Assembly (NCBI GenBank): GCA_009779015.1
Contig: WRFC01000037.1
Location: 1 to 7,223 of the forward strand
From: Coriobacteriia bacterium
Lineage (GTDB): Bacteria > Actinomycetota > Coriobacteriia > Coriobacteriales > UBA8131
DNA: 7,223 nucleotides
Reading direction: 5' to 3'
The notes under the pieces are model-generated. The model saw only the letters and a program-made list of their open reading frames with translations. It was not told the DNA's origin and searched no databases. A program made the translations under genes and the position numbers. Positions 1 to 7,223 of the stretch are shown here, piece by piece. Numbering within the stretch: position 1 is the stretch's first letter; every line of letters starts with the position of its first letter.

Positions 1-1
1 C

Positions 2-1378
2 CAGGACGACTTGAACAACGATAGCAGCCAGGGGTTTTACGCGAGCGGCGACGAGATCGGGCGTACCGGTGCCGAGACGGCCTTTGAGGACAGCCTGCGC
101 GGCACCAAGGGCAGCCAGAGCTATCGCACCGATGCGGCCGGCAACCCGACGCAGCTGATCGACCAGACGGCACCGGTCAATGGCCTGGATGTCAAGCTGA
201 CGCTGGACCTGAAGATCCAGCAGGCCGTGGACAGCATATTGCCGCAGATCATCGCCTCGGCCCGCTCGATCGGGCGCATCTACTGCGACGCCGGCGCCTT
301 GGTCTGCCTGGATGTTGCGACCGGCGGCATCTTGGGCGCCTCGAGCTATCCGACGTTTTTTCCGGAGGCCTTTACGCAGGGCATCTCGCAAGACCTCTGG
401 GACTCGCTGACCAGCCCTGACTCGCTTTACCCGCTGACCAACCGCGTGACCTCGGGCCAGTACCCGGCGGCCTCGACCTTCAAGTCGTTTATCTCGATGG
501 CCGGCCTCGAGAACGGGATGATCTTGAGCGACACGACAAGCGATTGCAAAGGCTACTGGATCGGCTATGGCGAGAATTGGCGGCAATGGTGTTGGCTGCA
601 TGCCGGACATGGGGTCTTAGGGCTAGAAGAGGCCATCAACCAGTCGTGCGACGTCTATTTTTATGACACCGGCGACCGCTTTTGGCAGCAGTGGGTGAAA
701 TCGGACCTGAAAGACGTCGACCGTCCCAATCCCTTGCAGGAATACCTGCGGACATTCGGCTTTGGCTCGGAGACCGGCCTGGATATCGGCGGCGAGGCCA
801 AGGGCCGTGTGCCCGACGCGGCCTGGAAGAAGCAGGCTTTTAGCGAGACGCCCGAAGACGCCCAGTGGCAGGGCGGCGACATGACCAACCTGGTGATCGG
901 CCAAGGCGACATCTTGGTTACCCCCCTGCAGATCGCCAACGGCTACTCGGGCATCGCCCGGCGCAAGATGCTGAAGCCGCACCTCTTTTTAGAGAGCGTC
1001 GATGCCGCTGGCCAGACGGTGGAGTCTTACGCGGTGCGCGAGAGCGACGTGCAGCCGATTATCGAACCGGCCTACGTGGCGCGTGTCGAGGAAGGCCTGA
1101 GCCGCGTGGTCAAGCGCCTGGGCGGCGACTTTTTAAAGCTGCCGGTGGCCGTGCGGGGCAAGACCGGCACGGGCGAGGTGATAGCCGCCAAAGAGACCTG
1201 CTCGTGGTTCGTCTGCTACGCACCGGCCGATGCGCCCGAGTATTGTGTGGCCTGCGTAGTCGAGCAGGCCGGCACCGGGGACAGTGTGGCCTTGCAGGCC
1301 GTGCAGCACGTTTTGGCCGCGATCTATGATGTGGATATCGGGCCGGTACGGGCTGGCCCGGGAACAGCAGAGCGCTGA
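2..1378 (+). CDS. mrdA: Penicillin-binding protein 2, class B transpeptidase (5' partial)
   Basis: D,D-transpeptidase that crosslinks peptidoglycan during cell elongation, acting outside the cytoplasmic membrane as RodA's partner. The reading frame is open from the first bases, so the N-terminal membrane anchor and part of the pedestal domain (roughly the first 170-250 residues, judged from usual family length) are missing. Visible in order: the end of the pedestal domain with a GRTGAE...LRGTKG stretch, then the penicillin-binding domain with all three catalytic motifs: SxxK as S-T-F-K (473-484, serine codon 473-475), SxD as S-C-D (644-652, the form usual in PBP2 rather than SxN), and K-T-G-T (1160-1171). 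The motifs look intact, so the enzyme should be active. It carries nine cysteine codons in this exported part. The stop TGA shares its last base with the rodA ATG (TGATG), implying translational coupling. A class B PBP is nearly certain; PBP2 rather than FtsI rests on SxD and the rodA neighbour. Confidence 0.93.
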   Translation, partial: QDDLNNDSSQGFYASGDEIGRTGAETAFEDSLRGTKGSQSYRTDAAGNPTQLIDQTAPVNGLDVKLTLDLKIQQAVDSILPQIIASARSIGRIYCDAGALVCLDVATGGILGASSYPTFFPEAFTQGISQDLWDSLTSPDSLYPLTNRVTSGQYPAASTFKSFISMAGLENGMILSDTTSDCKGYWIGYGENWRQWCWLHAGHGVLGLEEAINQSCDVYFYDTGDRFWQQWVKSDLKDVDRPNPLQEYLRTFGFGSETGLDIGGEAKGRVPDAAWKKQAFSETPEDAQWQGGDMTNLVIGQGDILVTPLQIANGYSGIARRKMLKPHLFLESVDAAGQTVESYAVRESDVQPIIEPAYVARVEEGLSRVVKRLGGDFLKLPVAVRGKTGTGEVIAAKETCSWFVCYAPADAPEYCVACVVEQAGTGDSVALQAVQHVLAAIYDVDIGPVRAGPGTAER

Positions 1379-2601
1379 TGGCCGAGTCAGCCAACGTGCG
1401 CCGGCGCTCGCATCTAGAGGTGCCGACGCTGAGGCAAAAGAAGCCTTTGGCGGTCCGCCTGCTGAAAGCGATGAACCTGCCCCTCTTGTTCGTGCTTGCC
1501 CTCTTGGTCGGCTATGGCCTGGTCGTGCTGTATAGCGCGGTCTATGGGCGTACCGACTACAGCTTCTCGCGCCAGGCCATCGGGGTCTTGGTCGGCGTGG
1601 CCGCCCTGGCGCTGGTCGCGGCCTTTGACTACCAGAAGGCGGCCAACTGGGTCTTGCCCCTGCTGATCGTCAGCGTGGCCTTGAACCTGCTGCCCCTGGT
1701 GCCGGGGATCGGGCAGACGGTCAACGGCGCACGCAGCTGGATCGTGCTCTTTGGCCAGCAGATCCAGCCCAGCGAATTCAGCAAGGTGACGATCATCATG
1801 CTCATGGCGGCCCTGGTGAACGCCAACCAGGGGCGCTTGAAAGAACTCAGGCACTACCTCAAGTGCTTAGGTATCATGCTCATCCCAGTGGTCACGATCT
1901 TCTTGCAGCCAGACATGGGGACCGGCATGGTGTTTTTTGTGATCGGGCTGGTGATCCTCTTCGTCGGCGGTGCCAGCCGTCGCTACCTGATCATCACCTT
2001 GCTTGTCCTGGCCGCCCTGATCGTCTTGGCCTTTAACATCGACCCGCTTTTAGACAAGGCCTTTGGGCATGACGTTTTTTTAAAGCAGTACCAAAAAGAC
2101 CGCCTGCTGGTCTTTATCAACCCCAGCCTTGACCCTCAAGGGCTGGGCTACAACCTCGAGCAGGCCAAGATCGCAATCAGCACGGGCGGGTTTGCGGGCA
2201 AGGGTTTTCTCCAAGGCACCCAGTACAGCCAAGGCTTTTTGCCCGAGGCGCCGACCGACTTTATCTTTTGCGTGCTGGCCGAGCAGTTCGGCTTCTTGGG
2301 CTCGGCCCTCTTGCTCTTGCTCTACGGCCTTTTGCTGGCGCTGGCCTTGCGCGTGGCCATGAAGGCCGACGCCTTGGGTGGCCTGATCGTGGCCGGCGCC
2401 ATGGGCATGTGGGTCTTTCAGATCGTCGAGAACATCGGCATGACGCTGGGGATGATGCCGATCACGGGCATCCCCCTGCCCTTTGTCAGCTACGGCTCGT
2501 CGTTTATGATAGTAAACTTCATGGTAGTGGGCCTGATCATCTCGGTCCATGCGCACAAGCCCGAGAAAGACGCCCACCGCCTGGGCTACCTGCCCAAGTG
2601 A
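1378..2601 (+). CDS. rodA: RodA, SEDS-family peptidoglycan glycosyltransferase
   Basis: Polytopic membrane enzyme that polymerises lipid II into glycan strands and works in complex with PBP2 during elongation. The 407 residues begin with a basic cytoplasmic tail of about 30 residues, followed by about ten hydrophobic segments (first about 34-55, last about 372-392). SEDS signatures are present: QPSEFSK (130-136), QPDMGTG (177-183), the long extracytoplasmic loop with LQGTQYSQGFLPEAPTDFIF (278-297) that holds the conserved acidic residues implicated in catalysis (D294 is the likely one), NIGM (352-355), and PITGIPLPFVSYG (361-373). The start at 1378 is chosen for the TGATG overlap with the PBP2 stop; no strong Shine-Dalgarno is seen, consistent with coupling. 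FtsW is the alternative, but the adjacent PBP2 and the LPxxxTDFIF form favour RodA. One small departure: SYGSS replaces the commoner SYGGS. Confidence 0.95.
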   Translation: MAESANVRRRSHLEVPTLRQKKPLAVRLLKAMNLPLLFVLALLVGYGLVVLYSAVYGRTDYSFSRQAIGVLVGVAALALVAAFDYQKAANWVLPLLIVSVALNLLPLVPGIGQTVNGARSWIVLFGQQIQPSEFSKVTIIMLMAALVNANQGRLKELRHYLKCLGIMLIPVVTIFLQPDMGTGMVFFVIGLVILFVGGASRRYLIITLLVLAALIVLAFNIDPLLDKAFGHDVFLKQYQKDRLLVFINPSLDPQGLGYNLEQAKIAISTGGFAGKGFLQGTQYSQGFLPEAPTDFIFCVLAEQFGFLGSALLLLLYGLLLALALRVAMKADALGGLIVAGAMGMWVFQIVENIGMTLGMMPITGIPLPFVSYGSSFMIVNFMVVGLIISVHAHKPEKDAHRLGYLPK

Positions 2602-2645
2602 ACGTCGGGCGGCTCTGGGGCAAAAGGTTTGAATGGAGACCAACT

Positions 2646-2663
2646 ATGGGTAGCGGCAAATGA
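2646..2663 (+). other. Possible five-codon coupling mini-ORF (MGSGK)
   Basis: The 58-base gap after rodA contains GGAGA (2635-2639), six bases before an ATG at 2646. That ATG opens a five-codon frame, M-G-S-G-K, ending at TGA 2661-2663. The stop overlaps the ATG of the next gene (ATGA at 2660-2663). GGAGA is about 20 bases from the ATG at 2660, too far for a normal ribosome binding site, but well placed for the mini-ORF. It could be a translational-coupling leader. Chance occurrence is quite possible; a second six-codon frame (2633-2653) overlaps it. Confidence 0.25.
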
Positions 2664-3816
2664 GCGCTGAGAAAAAGACCGGCCTGCCGGTCGGCTATAA
2701 GTCGGTGCGCAAGCTCTTCAAAGGCACGGCCGAGATCGCCGAGCGCACGGTCCGGCTCTGGCTCTATATCGATGAGTCGGTCGACCTCGGCCTGTTGCAC
2801 CAGGCCAAGGCCAGGCTCAGGCCGCTGGACGAGAAGCTCGAGCTGAGCCTCGAGGGCTACTATGACCGGCCCCTGCGGCTGGCCCAGACCTTTTTTAAAG
2901 GGGGAGAAGCGCCGGATGGCCGCACCTCAAAGCGCCCCGGCGATCTGGGCGATGAGCTGGCTGTTATCATCGCTGCCGACTCACCGCTCAGCTGTGAGCT
3001 CTTCTGGGCTTTATCAGAAAGGCGGCCGACCCTGGTCTTGAGTAGGCGGCCGGCGGTCTTTTTGCGCGCATTAGAGAGTGCCACCGGCGGCCAGGGGCCG
3101 CGTTATGAGAAGGGCTTACGCTGTCTTGTGACTTTGCCGTTGGCGGTGCCGACGCAGGCTGCGGTGACGGCTGCGGTGCCGTCGCAGGCTGCGGTGCCGA
3201 CGCAGGCTGCGGCGCCAGAGGCGCCGGCCGGGCCGGACGAAGGGTACTACCAGGGGCTCTTTGCCGAGCTCGGGCGTGTGGCGGCCGGCGAGCTGCGCGA
3301 AGGCGCGGTGGCCTGGGCACGCAGCCTCGAATTCATGCGGCCGGCCGTGGCCGCCGCCCTGACCAGCCGCTACTCGCTGCTCAATGGGGCGCTTGCCCTC
3401 GTAGACTTTCTTCCGGCGGTCGGCCTGCCGCTGTTTTTGATGAACCAGATGCGTATGCTGATGCAGATGGCGGCGGCCTATGGCTTAGAGATGAGCACTC
3501 AGCGCTACATCGAGCTGGCGGCCTGCCTGGGCTCTGGGCTGATCTTCAGGACACTGTCCCGGGGCTTGACCAAGCGCCTGCCGGCGGTCGCCTGGGCGGT
3601 CAAGGCCAGCGTGGCCTTTGGCGGCACCTACGCCCTGGGCCGGCTGGCCAGGCCTTACCTAGAGAAGGCCGGCCAAGGCCTCGAGACAAACAAGCTGGCG
3701 GACCTGGTACAAAGGGCCCAGCAGGCGATCAGGCAGAAGCTGCCTGCGGGCCAGCCTGCCAGCCCGCCCGCCCGCCAGAGCGCGTCGGGCGGCCAGGCCG
3801 GGGAGGCCGGCCCGCG

Positions 3817-3820
<4 letters not shown>
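2660..3820 (+). CDS. Uncharacterised protein with C-terminal DUF697/YcjF-like hydrophobic domain
   Basis: A 386-residue protein of unknown function. Residues about 1-75 are charged and probably helical. Residues about 99-138 (AVIIAADSPL and following) look like alternating strand and helix of a Rossmann-like fold, but no Walker A/P-loop (GxxxxGKS/T) is visible, so it is not an intact GTPase. Residues about 163-190 form an Ala/Val/Pro/Gln repeat linker. Residues about 219-332 are hydrophobic and contain NQMRMLMQMAAAYGLEMS (262-279) and a Gly-rich helix pair ending GGTYALG (321-327). This resembles DUF697/YcjF domains found in membrane-associated GTPase-like proteins, by pattern only. The tail from about 362 is Pro/Ala/Gly-rich and probably disordered. 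The start at 2660 is forced by an in-frame stop at 2651-2653; it has no well-spaced Shine-Dalgarno. Its stop overlaps the next start (ATGA). Placement directly after rodA may hint at an envelope role, which is inference. Coding status is firm; family assignment is moderate. Confidence 0.8.
3143..3208 (+). repeat. In-frame 18-bp tandem repeat coding an AVPTQA-type linker
   Basis: Three copies of the 18-mer GCGGTGCCGWCGCAGGCT occur at 3143-3160, 3173-3190 and 3191-3208; the first and third are identical and the second differs by one base. A shortened 12-bp copy (GCGGTGACGGCT) sits at 3161-3172. All unit lengths are multiples of 3, so the reading frame is kept, giving AVPTQA, AVTA, AVPSQA, AVPTQA. 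It lies between the N-terminal half and the hydrophobic C-terminal domain of the host protein and is probably a flexible linker. Confidence 0.95.
3800..3806 (+). promoter_or_regulatory. Ribosome binding site for the radical SAM gene
   Basis: GGGGAGG lies inside the end of the preceding gene, ten bases before the ATG at 3817. It supports that start over an internal GTG at 3907, even though the extra N-terminus is low complexity. Confidence 0.65.
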
Positions 3821-5773
<1,953 letters not shown>

Positions 5774-5781
<8 letters not shown>

Positions 5782-6505
5782 CATCAGCTTTCGTTTGCGC
5801 ATCGACTTTCAGAAGGCCGGCGCCCTGCGTTGGCTCTCGCACCTCGAGCTCTTGCGTTCGTTAGAGCGGCTGGTGCGCCGCAGCGGCCTGCCCTATGTGG
5901 TAACGCAGGGCTTTAACGCCCATATGCGCCTGGCCGCCGGACCTGCCCTACCGGTCGGCACGGCCGGCCAGCAAGAGCTCTTTGACGTCTGGCTGCGCCA
6001 GTATGTGAGCCCCCAGACGGCCCTTGAAGCGCTGCGCCGGGTCGCGGGCGAGCTTTACATCAACGCCGTCCGATACGTAGACACGCGCAGCAAGGGCATA
6101 CCCGTGACCCATTGCCTTGAGGCCTACGAGGTCACGGTGGCCAGCGCCCGGGGCAGCGCCGACGAGTTTAGTGCGGCTTTTGCCGGCCTTTTGGCAGCAG
6201 GCACGCTAGAGGTCCAGAGGCGCCAGAAGCTGAAGGCCTATGACCTGGGCGAGACCGTGGTCGGCGGCCTGACGGTGGCGGCGGCCGGGGCGGACGCATG
6301 CGCGGGCGCAGCGGCCGTGGCGGATGCAGGCGCAGGCGCGGGCGCAGCGGACGGGCAGAGGCTCTACCGGCTCGGCCTGACGCTGCATGCCTCGAGCCAG
6401 GGCTCACTGAGACCAGAGCATCTGGTCGAGCGGCTCTTGTTAGAGGGGGATAAGATCGTGGCCAACTGCCGCATCGGGCTTTATACCGAAGACGGCGAGC
6501 ACTGA
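5774..6505 (+). CDS. DUF2344 / TIGR03936 family protein, radical SAM-linked partner
   Basis: A 243-residue cytoplasmic protein of the family that is found next to, or fused to, TIGR03960 radical SAM proteins; its biochemical role is not known to me. Diagnostic N-terminal features are FRLRIDFQKAGALRWLSHLE (6-25), with the family's F/R-x-LSHLE signature, then SGLPYVVTQGFNAHMRLAAG (37-56), corresponding to the family's GFNPHPR-like motif, and GPALPVG (56-62). Residues about 168-194 are an Ala/Gly/Asp low-complexity insert coded by repeat DNA, placed before the conserved end (RLYRLGLTL and following). The start at 5774 (ATG) is preferred over GTG 5765 because a GGTGAG motif precedes it and MSDISFRLR is a natural beginning. 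It overlaps the radical SAM gene by 8 bases and is followed after 2 bases by rlmH, so co-translation with its partner is likely. Family call is strong. Confidence 0.9.
6302..6350 (+). repeat. 36-bp spaced repeat coding an Ala/Gly insert
   Basis: GCGGGCGCAGCGG occurs at 6302-6314 and again at 6338-6350, exactly 36 bp (12 codons) apart, within a wider run of GCG/GCA/GGC codons from about 6279 to 6353. It codes for Ala/Gly/Asp-rich residues and keeps the frame. Its position within the DUF2344 protein suggests a tolerated loop. Confidence 0.85.
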
Positions 6506-6507
6506 GA

Positions 6508-6993
6508 ATGGGCCTACGGGTCGAGCTCTTGAGCGTGGGCAAGCTAAAAGAGGGCTACTGGCTGGAGGCGGCGGCCGAATACCGCAAGCGCCTGCAGGGC
6601 TACATCGACTTTAAGGAGTTTGAGGTCTCTGACCGTCCCAGCCGGGCGGCCAGCGACGCCGAGGCCGTGCGCCGGGCCGAGGGCAAAGACATTATCGCCC
6701 ACCTGCAGGCCGCCCGGCCGGGCAGCAGCGTGATACTTTTAGACCGGCTGGGGCGACCGCTGTCTAGCGAGGGCCTGGCCGAGCGGCTGCAGCGGCAAGA
6801 GGGCTCGGGTACGCCCGAGCTGACCTTTATCATCGGCGGGTCTTTTGGGGTCTCGCCCGAGGTCAAGGCGGCCGCCCACGAGGCCTACAGCTTTGGTGCC
6901 CTGACCTTGCCCCACAACCTGGCACGCATCGTCTTGATGGAACAGCTCTACCGGGCCTGCCGGATAAACCGCGGCGAGCCCTATCATAAATAG
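6508..6993 (+). CDS. rlmH: RlmH, 23S rRNA pseudouridine-1915 N3-methyltransferase
   Basis: SPOUT-class methyltransferase that uses S-adenosylmethionine to methylate pseudouridine 1915 (E. coli numbering) in helix 69 of 23S rRNA, on assembled ribosomes. The 161 residues match the usual family length of about 155-160. Visible signatures are the N-terminal strand LRVELLSVGKLKEGYW (3-18), the middle VILLDRLGRPLSSEGLA (75-91), the SAM-binding knot FIIGGSFGVS (107-116), LTLPHNLARIVLMEQLYRA (132-150), and the hallmark C-terminal end RINRGEPYHK (152-161). The ATG lies two bases after the DUF2344 stop; GGCGAG (6494-6499) inside that gene is a weak ribosome binding site. It is probably the last gene of the compact operon, because a 161-base repeat-filled gap follows. 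Complete and apparently functional. Confidence 0.97.
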   Translation: MGLRVELLSVGKLKEGYWLEAAAEYRKRLQGYIDFKEFEVSDRPSRAASDAEAVRRAEGKDIIAHLQAARPGSSVILLDRLGRPLSSEGLAERLQRQEGSGTPELTFIIGGSFGVSPEVKAAAHEAYSFGALTLPHNLARIVLMEQLYRACRINRGEPYHK

Positions 6994-7000
6994 CGGACGC

Positions 7001-7130
7001 AGGCGGCGCCCAGGGGCAACGGCCAAGGGCAACGTCCGCAGGCGGCGCCCAGGGGCAACGTCCGCAGACGGCAGCCAAGGGCGGCGGACGAGGGCAACTG
7101 CCGAGGGCGCCCTGCCCGGGCAACGACAGC
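7001..7130 (+). repeat. 13-bp-period tandem repeat array between rlmH and the helicase gene
   Basis: Ten consecutive 13-bp units fill most of the 161-base gap. Unit starts are 7001, 7014, 7027, 7040, 7053, 7066, 7079, 7092, 7105 and 7118; the loose consensus is RGGCRRCGNCCRN, with base 2 (G), base 4 (C) and base 7 (C) the same in all ten. GGGCAAC recurs at 7014, 7027, 7053, 7092 and 7118, spacings 13, 26, 39 and 26. A 24-base exact repeat (6998-7021 and 7037-7060) is three periods apart. Two unit types, GGGCAACGTCCGC and AGGCGGCGCCCAG, intermix. GCGGACG/CGTCCGC inverted pairs (6993-6999 with 7033-7039; 7059-7065 with 7084-7090) could form hairpins. There is no following T-run, so no classic terminator. 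Function unknown. Confidence 0.9.
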
Positions 7131-7134
7131 AGAC

Positions 7135-7142
7135 AGGAAAGG
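7135..7142 (+). promoter_or_regulatory. Ribosome binding site of the helicase gene
   Basis: AGGAAAGG lies 12 bases before the GTG at 7155, in a short A-rich stretch right after the repeat array. The spacing is a little long but this is the best purine-rich site nearby, and it supports GTG 7155 as the start. Confidence 0.5.
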
Positions 7143-7154
7143 CGTAAAAGACAC

Positions 7155-7223
7155 GTGGACTCGCATATCGACCTCGAAAGCCTGAACCCCGAGCAACTGG
7201 CAGCAACCATCACGACCGAAGGG
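7155..7223 (+). CDS. Probable UvrD/PcrA-type DNA helicase (5' end only)
   Basis: Only the first 23 codons are in the window; the frame stays open to the last base. After a GTG start the protein reads MDSHIDLESLNPEQLAATIT and then TEG. The LNPEQ-x-A...TEG pattern is the typical beginning of superfamily 1A helicases (UvrD, PcrA, Rep), where it forms the Q-motif region just ahead of the Walker A segment (usually PLLVLAGAGSGKT), which would begin immediately beyond the window. Such enzymes unwind DNA 3'-5' in repair and replication. The frame has no stop for some distance upstream, but no better start is seen, and AGGAAAGG precedes the GTG. An AddA- or other UvrD-like paralogue cannot be excluded from so short a piece. 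Confidence 0.72.
   Translation, partial: MDSHIDLESLNPEQLAATITTEG

Noticed and set aside
644..652. Broken SxN motif in the penicillin-binding protein
   Set aside because: S-C-D replaces SxN, but SxD is the normal form in PBP2 (MrdA) proteins, so it is not a sign of inactivation.
2080..2643. 187-residue open frame on the minus strand opposite rodA
   Set aside because: Shadow of rodA: Gln/His/Arg/Ala-rich product, no recognisable domain, no convincing start signals.
2633..2653. Six-codon frame METNYG as a leader peptide
   Set aside because: It has no clear regulatory codon run or adjacent alternative hairpins; the overlapping MGSGK frame is better placed relative to the Shine-Dalgarno and the downstream start.
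7001..7130. CRISPR array
   Set aside because: Units are 13 bp, contiguous and without unique spacers, and no cas genes are nearby.
6994..7154. Rho-independent terminator after rlmH
   Set aside because: GC-rich inverted pairs exist but none is followed by a run of T, so a terminator cannot be supported.
6739..7213. Minus-strand frames (up to 155 residues) spanning rlmH and the gap
   Set aside because: Their repetitive Pro/Leu/Arg/Cys-rich products simply read through the 13-bp repeat; two or three frames are open at once, as expected from GC-rich repeats.

Overview
The window is a dense, one-direction block of genes (all on the + strand) from a GC-rich bacterium. The best guess is an actinomycete of the class Coriobacteriia. 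That rests on the order PBP2 - RodA - B12-binding-type radical SAM protein (TIGR03960 type) - DUF2344 partner, together with the high GC and a DUF697-like membrane protein of a style I associate with that class. It is an inference from memory of gene order and protein style, not a database result; a high-GC clostridial lineage is the main alternative.

Layout. Positions 2-1378 hold the C-terminal two thirds of a class B penicillin-binding protein (PBP2/MrdA type, 5' end outside the window). It shares one base with rodA (1378-2601); the pair is the transpeptidase and glycosyltransferase of the cell-elongation machinery. A 58-base gap, which contains a possible five-codon mini-ORF, leads to an uncharacterised 386-residue protein (2660-3820) with a C-terminal hydrophobic DUF697/YcjF-like domain. 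It overlaps by ATGA with a large radical SAM protein (3817-5781), which overlaps by 8 bases with its usual DUF2344 partner (5774-6505). Two bases later comes rlmH (6508-6993), a 23S rRNA pseudouridine methyltransferase. A 161-base gap, almost filled by a 13-bp-period tandem repeat, separates rlmH from the GTG start of what looks like a UvrD/PcrA-type helicase (7155 to the window end).

How they fit together. The overlaps and very short gaps from 2 to 6993 suggest one transcript with translational coupling, joining cell-wall elongation, an unknown membrane protein, a radical SAM/DUF2344 pair of unknown function and ribosome modification. No promoter or rho-independent terminator is evident; the operon promoter would lie upstream of the window.

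The most unusual material is low-complexity repeat DNA that recurs through the block. In-frame Ala/Pro/Gly/Thr-rich repeat tracts lie in three consecutive proteins, with repeat lengths that are multiples of 3 bp, and the 13-bp-period array lies between genes. No defence system, CRISPR array, insertion sequence, tRNA or rRNA was found.
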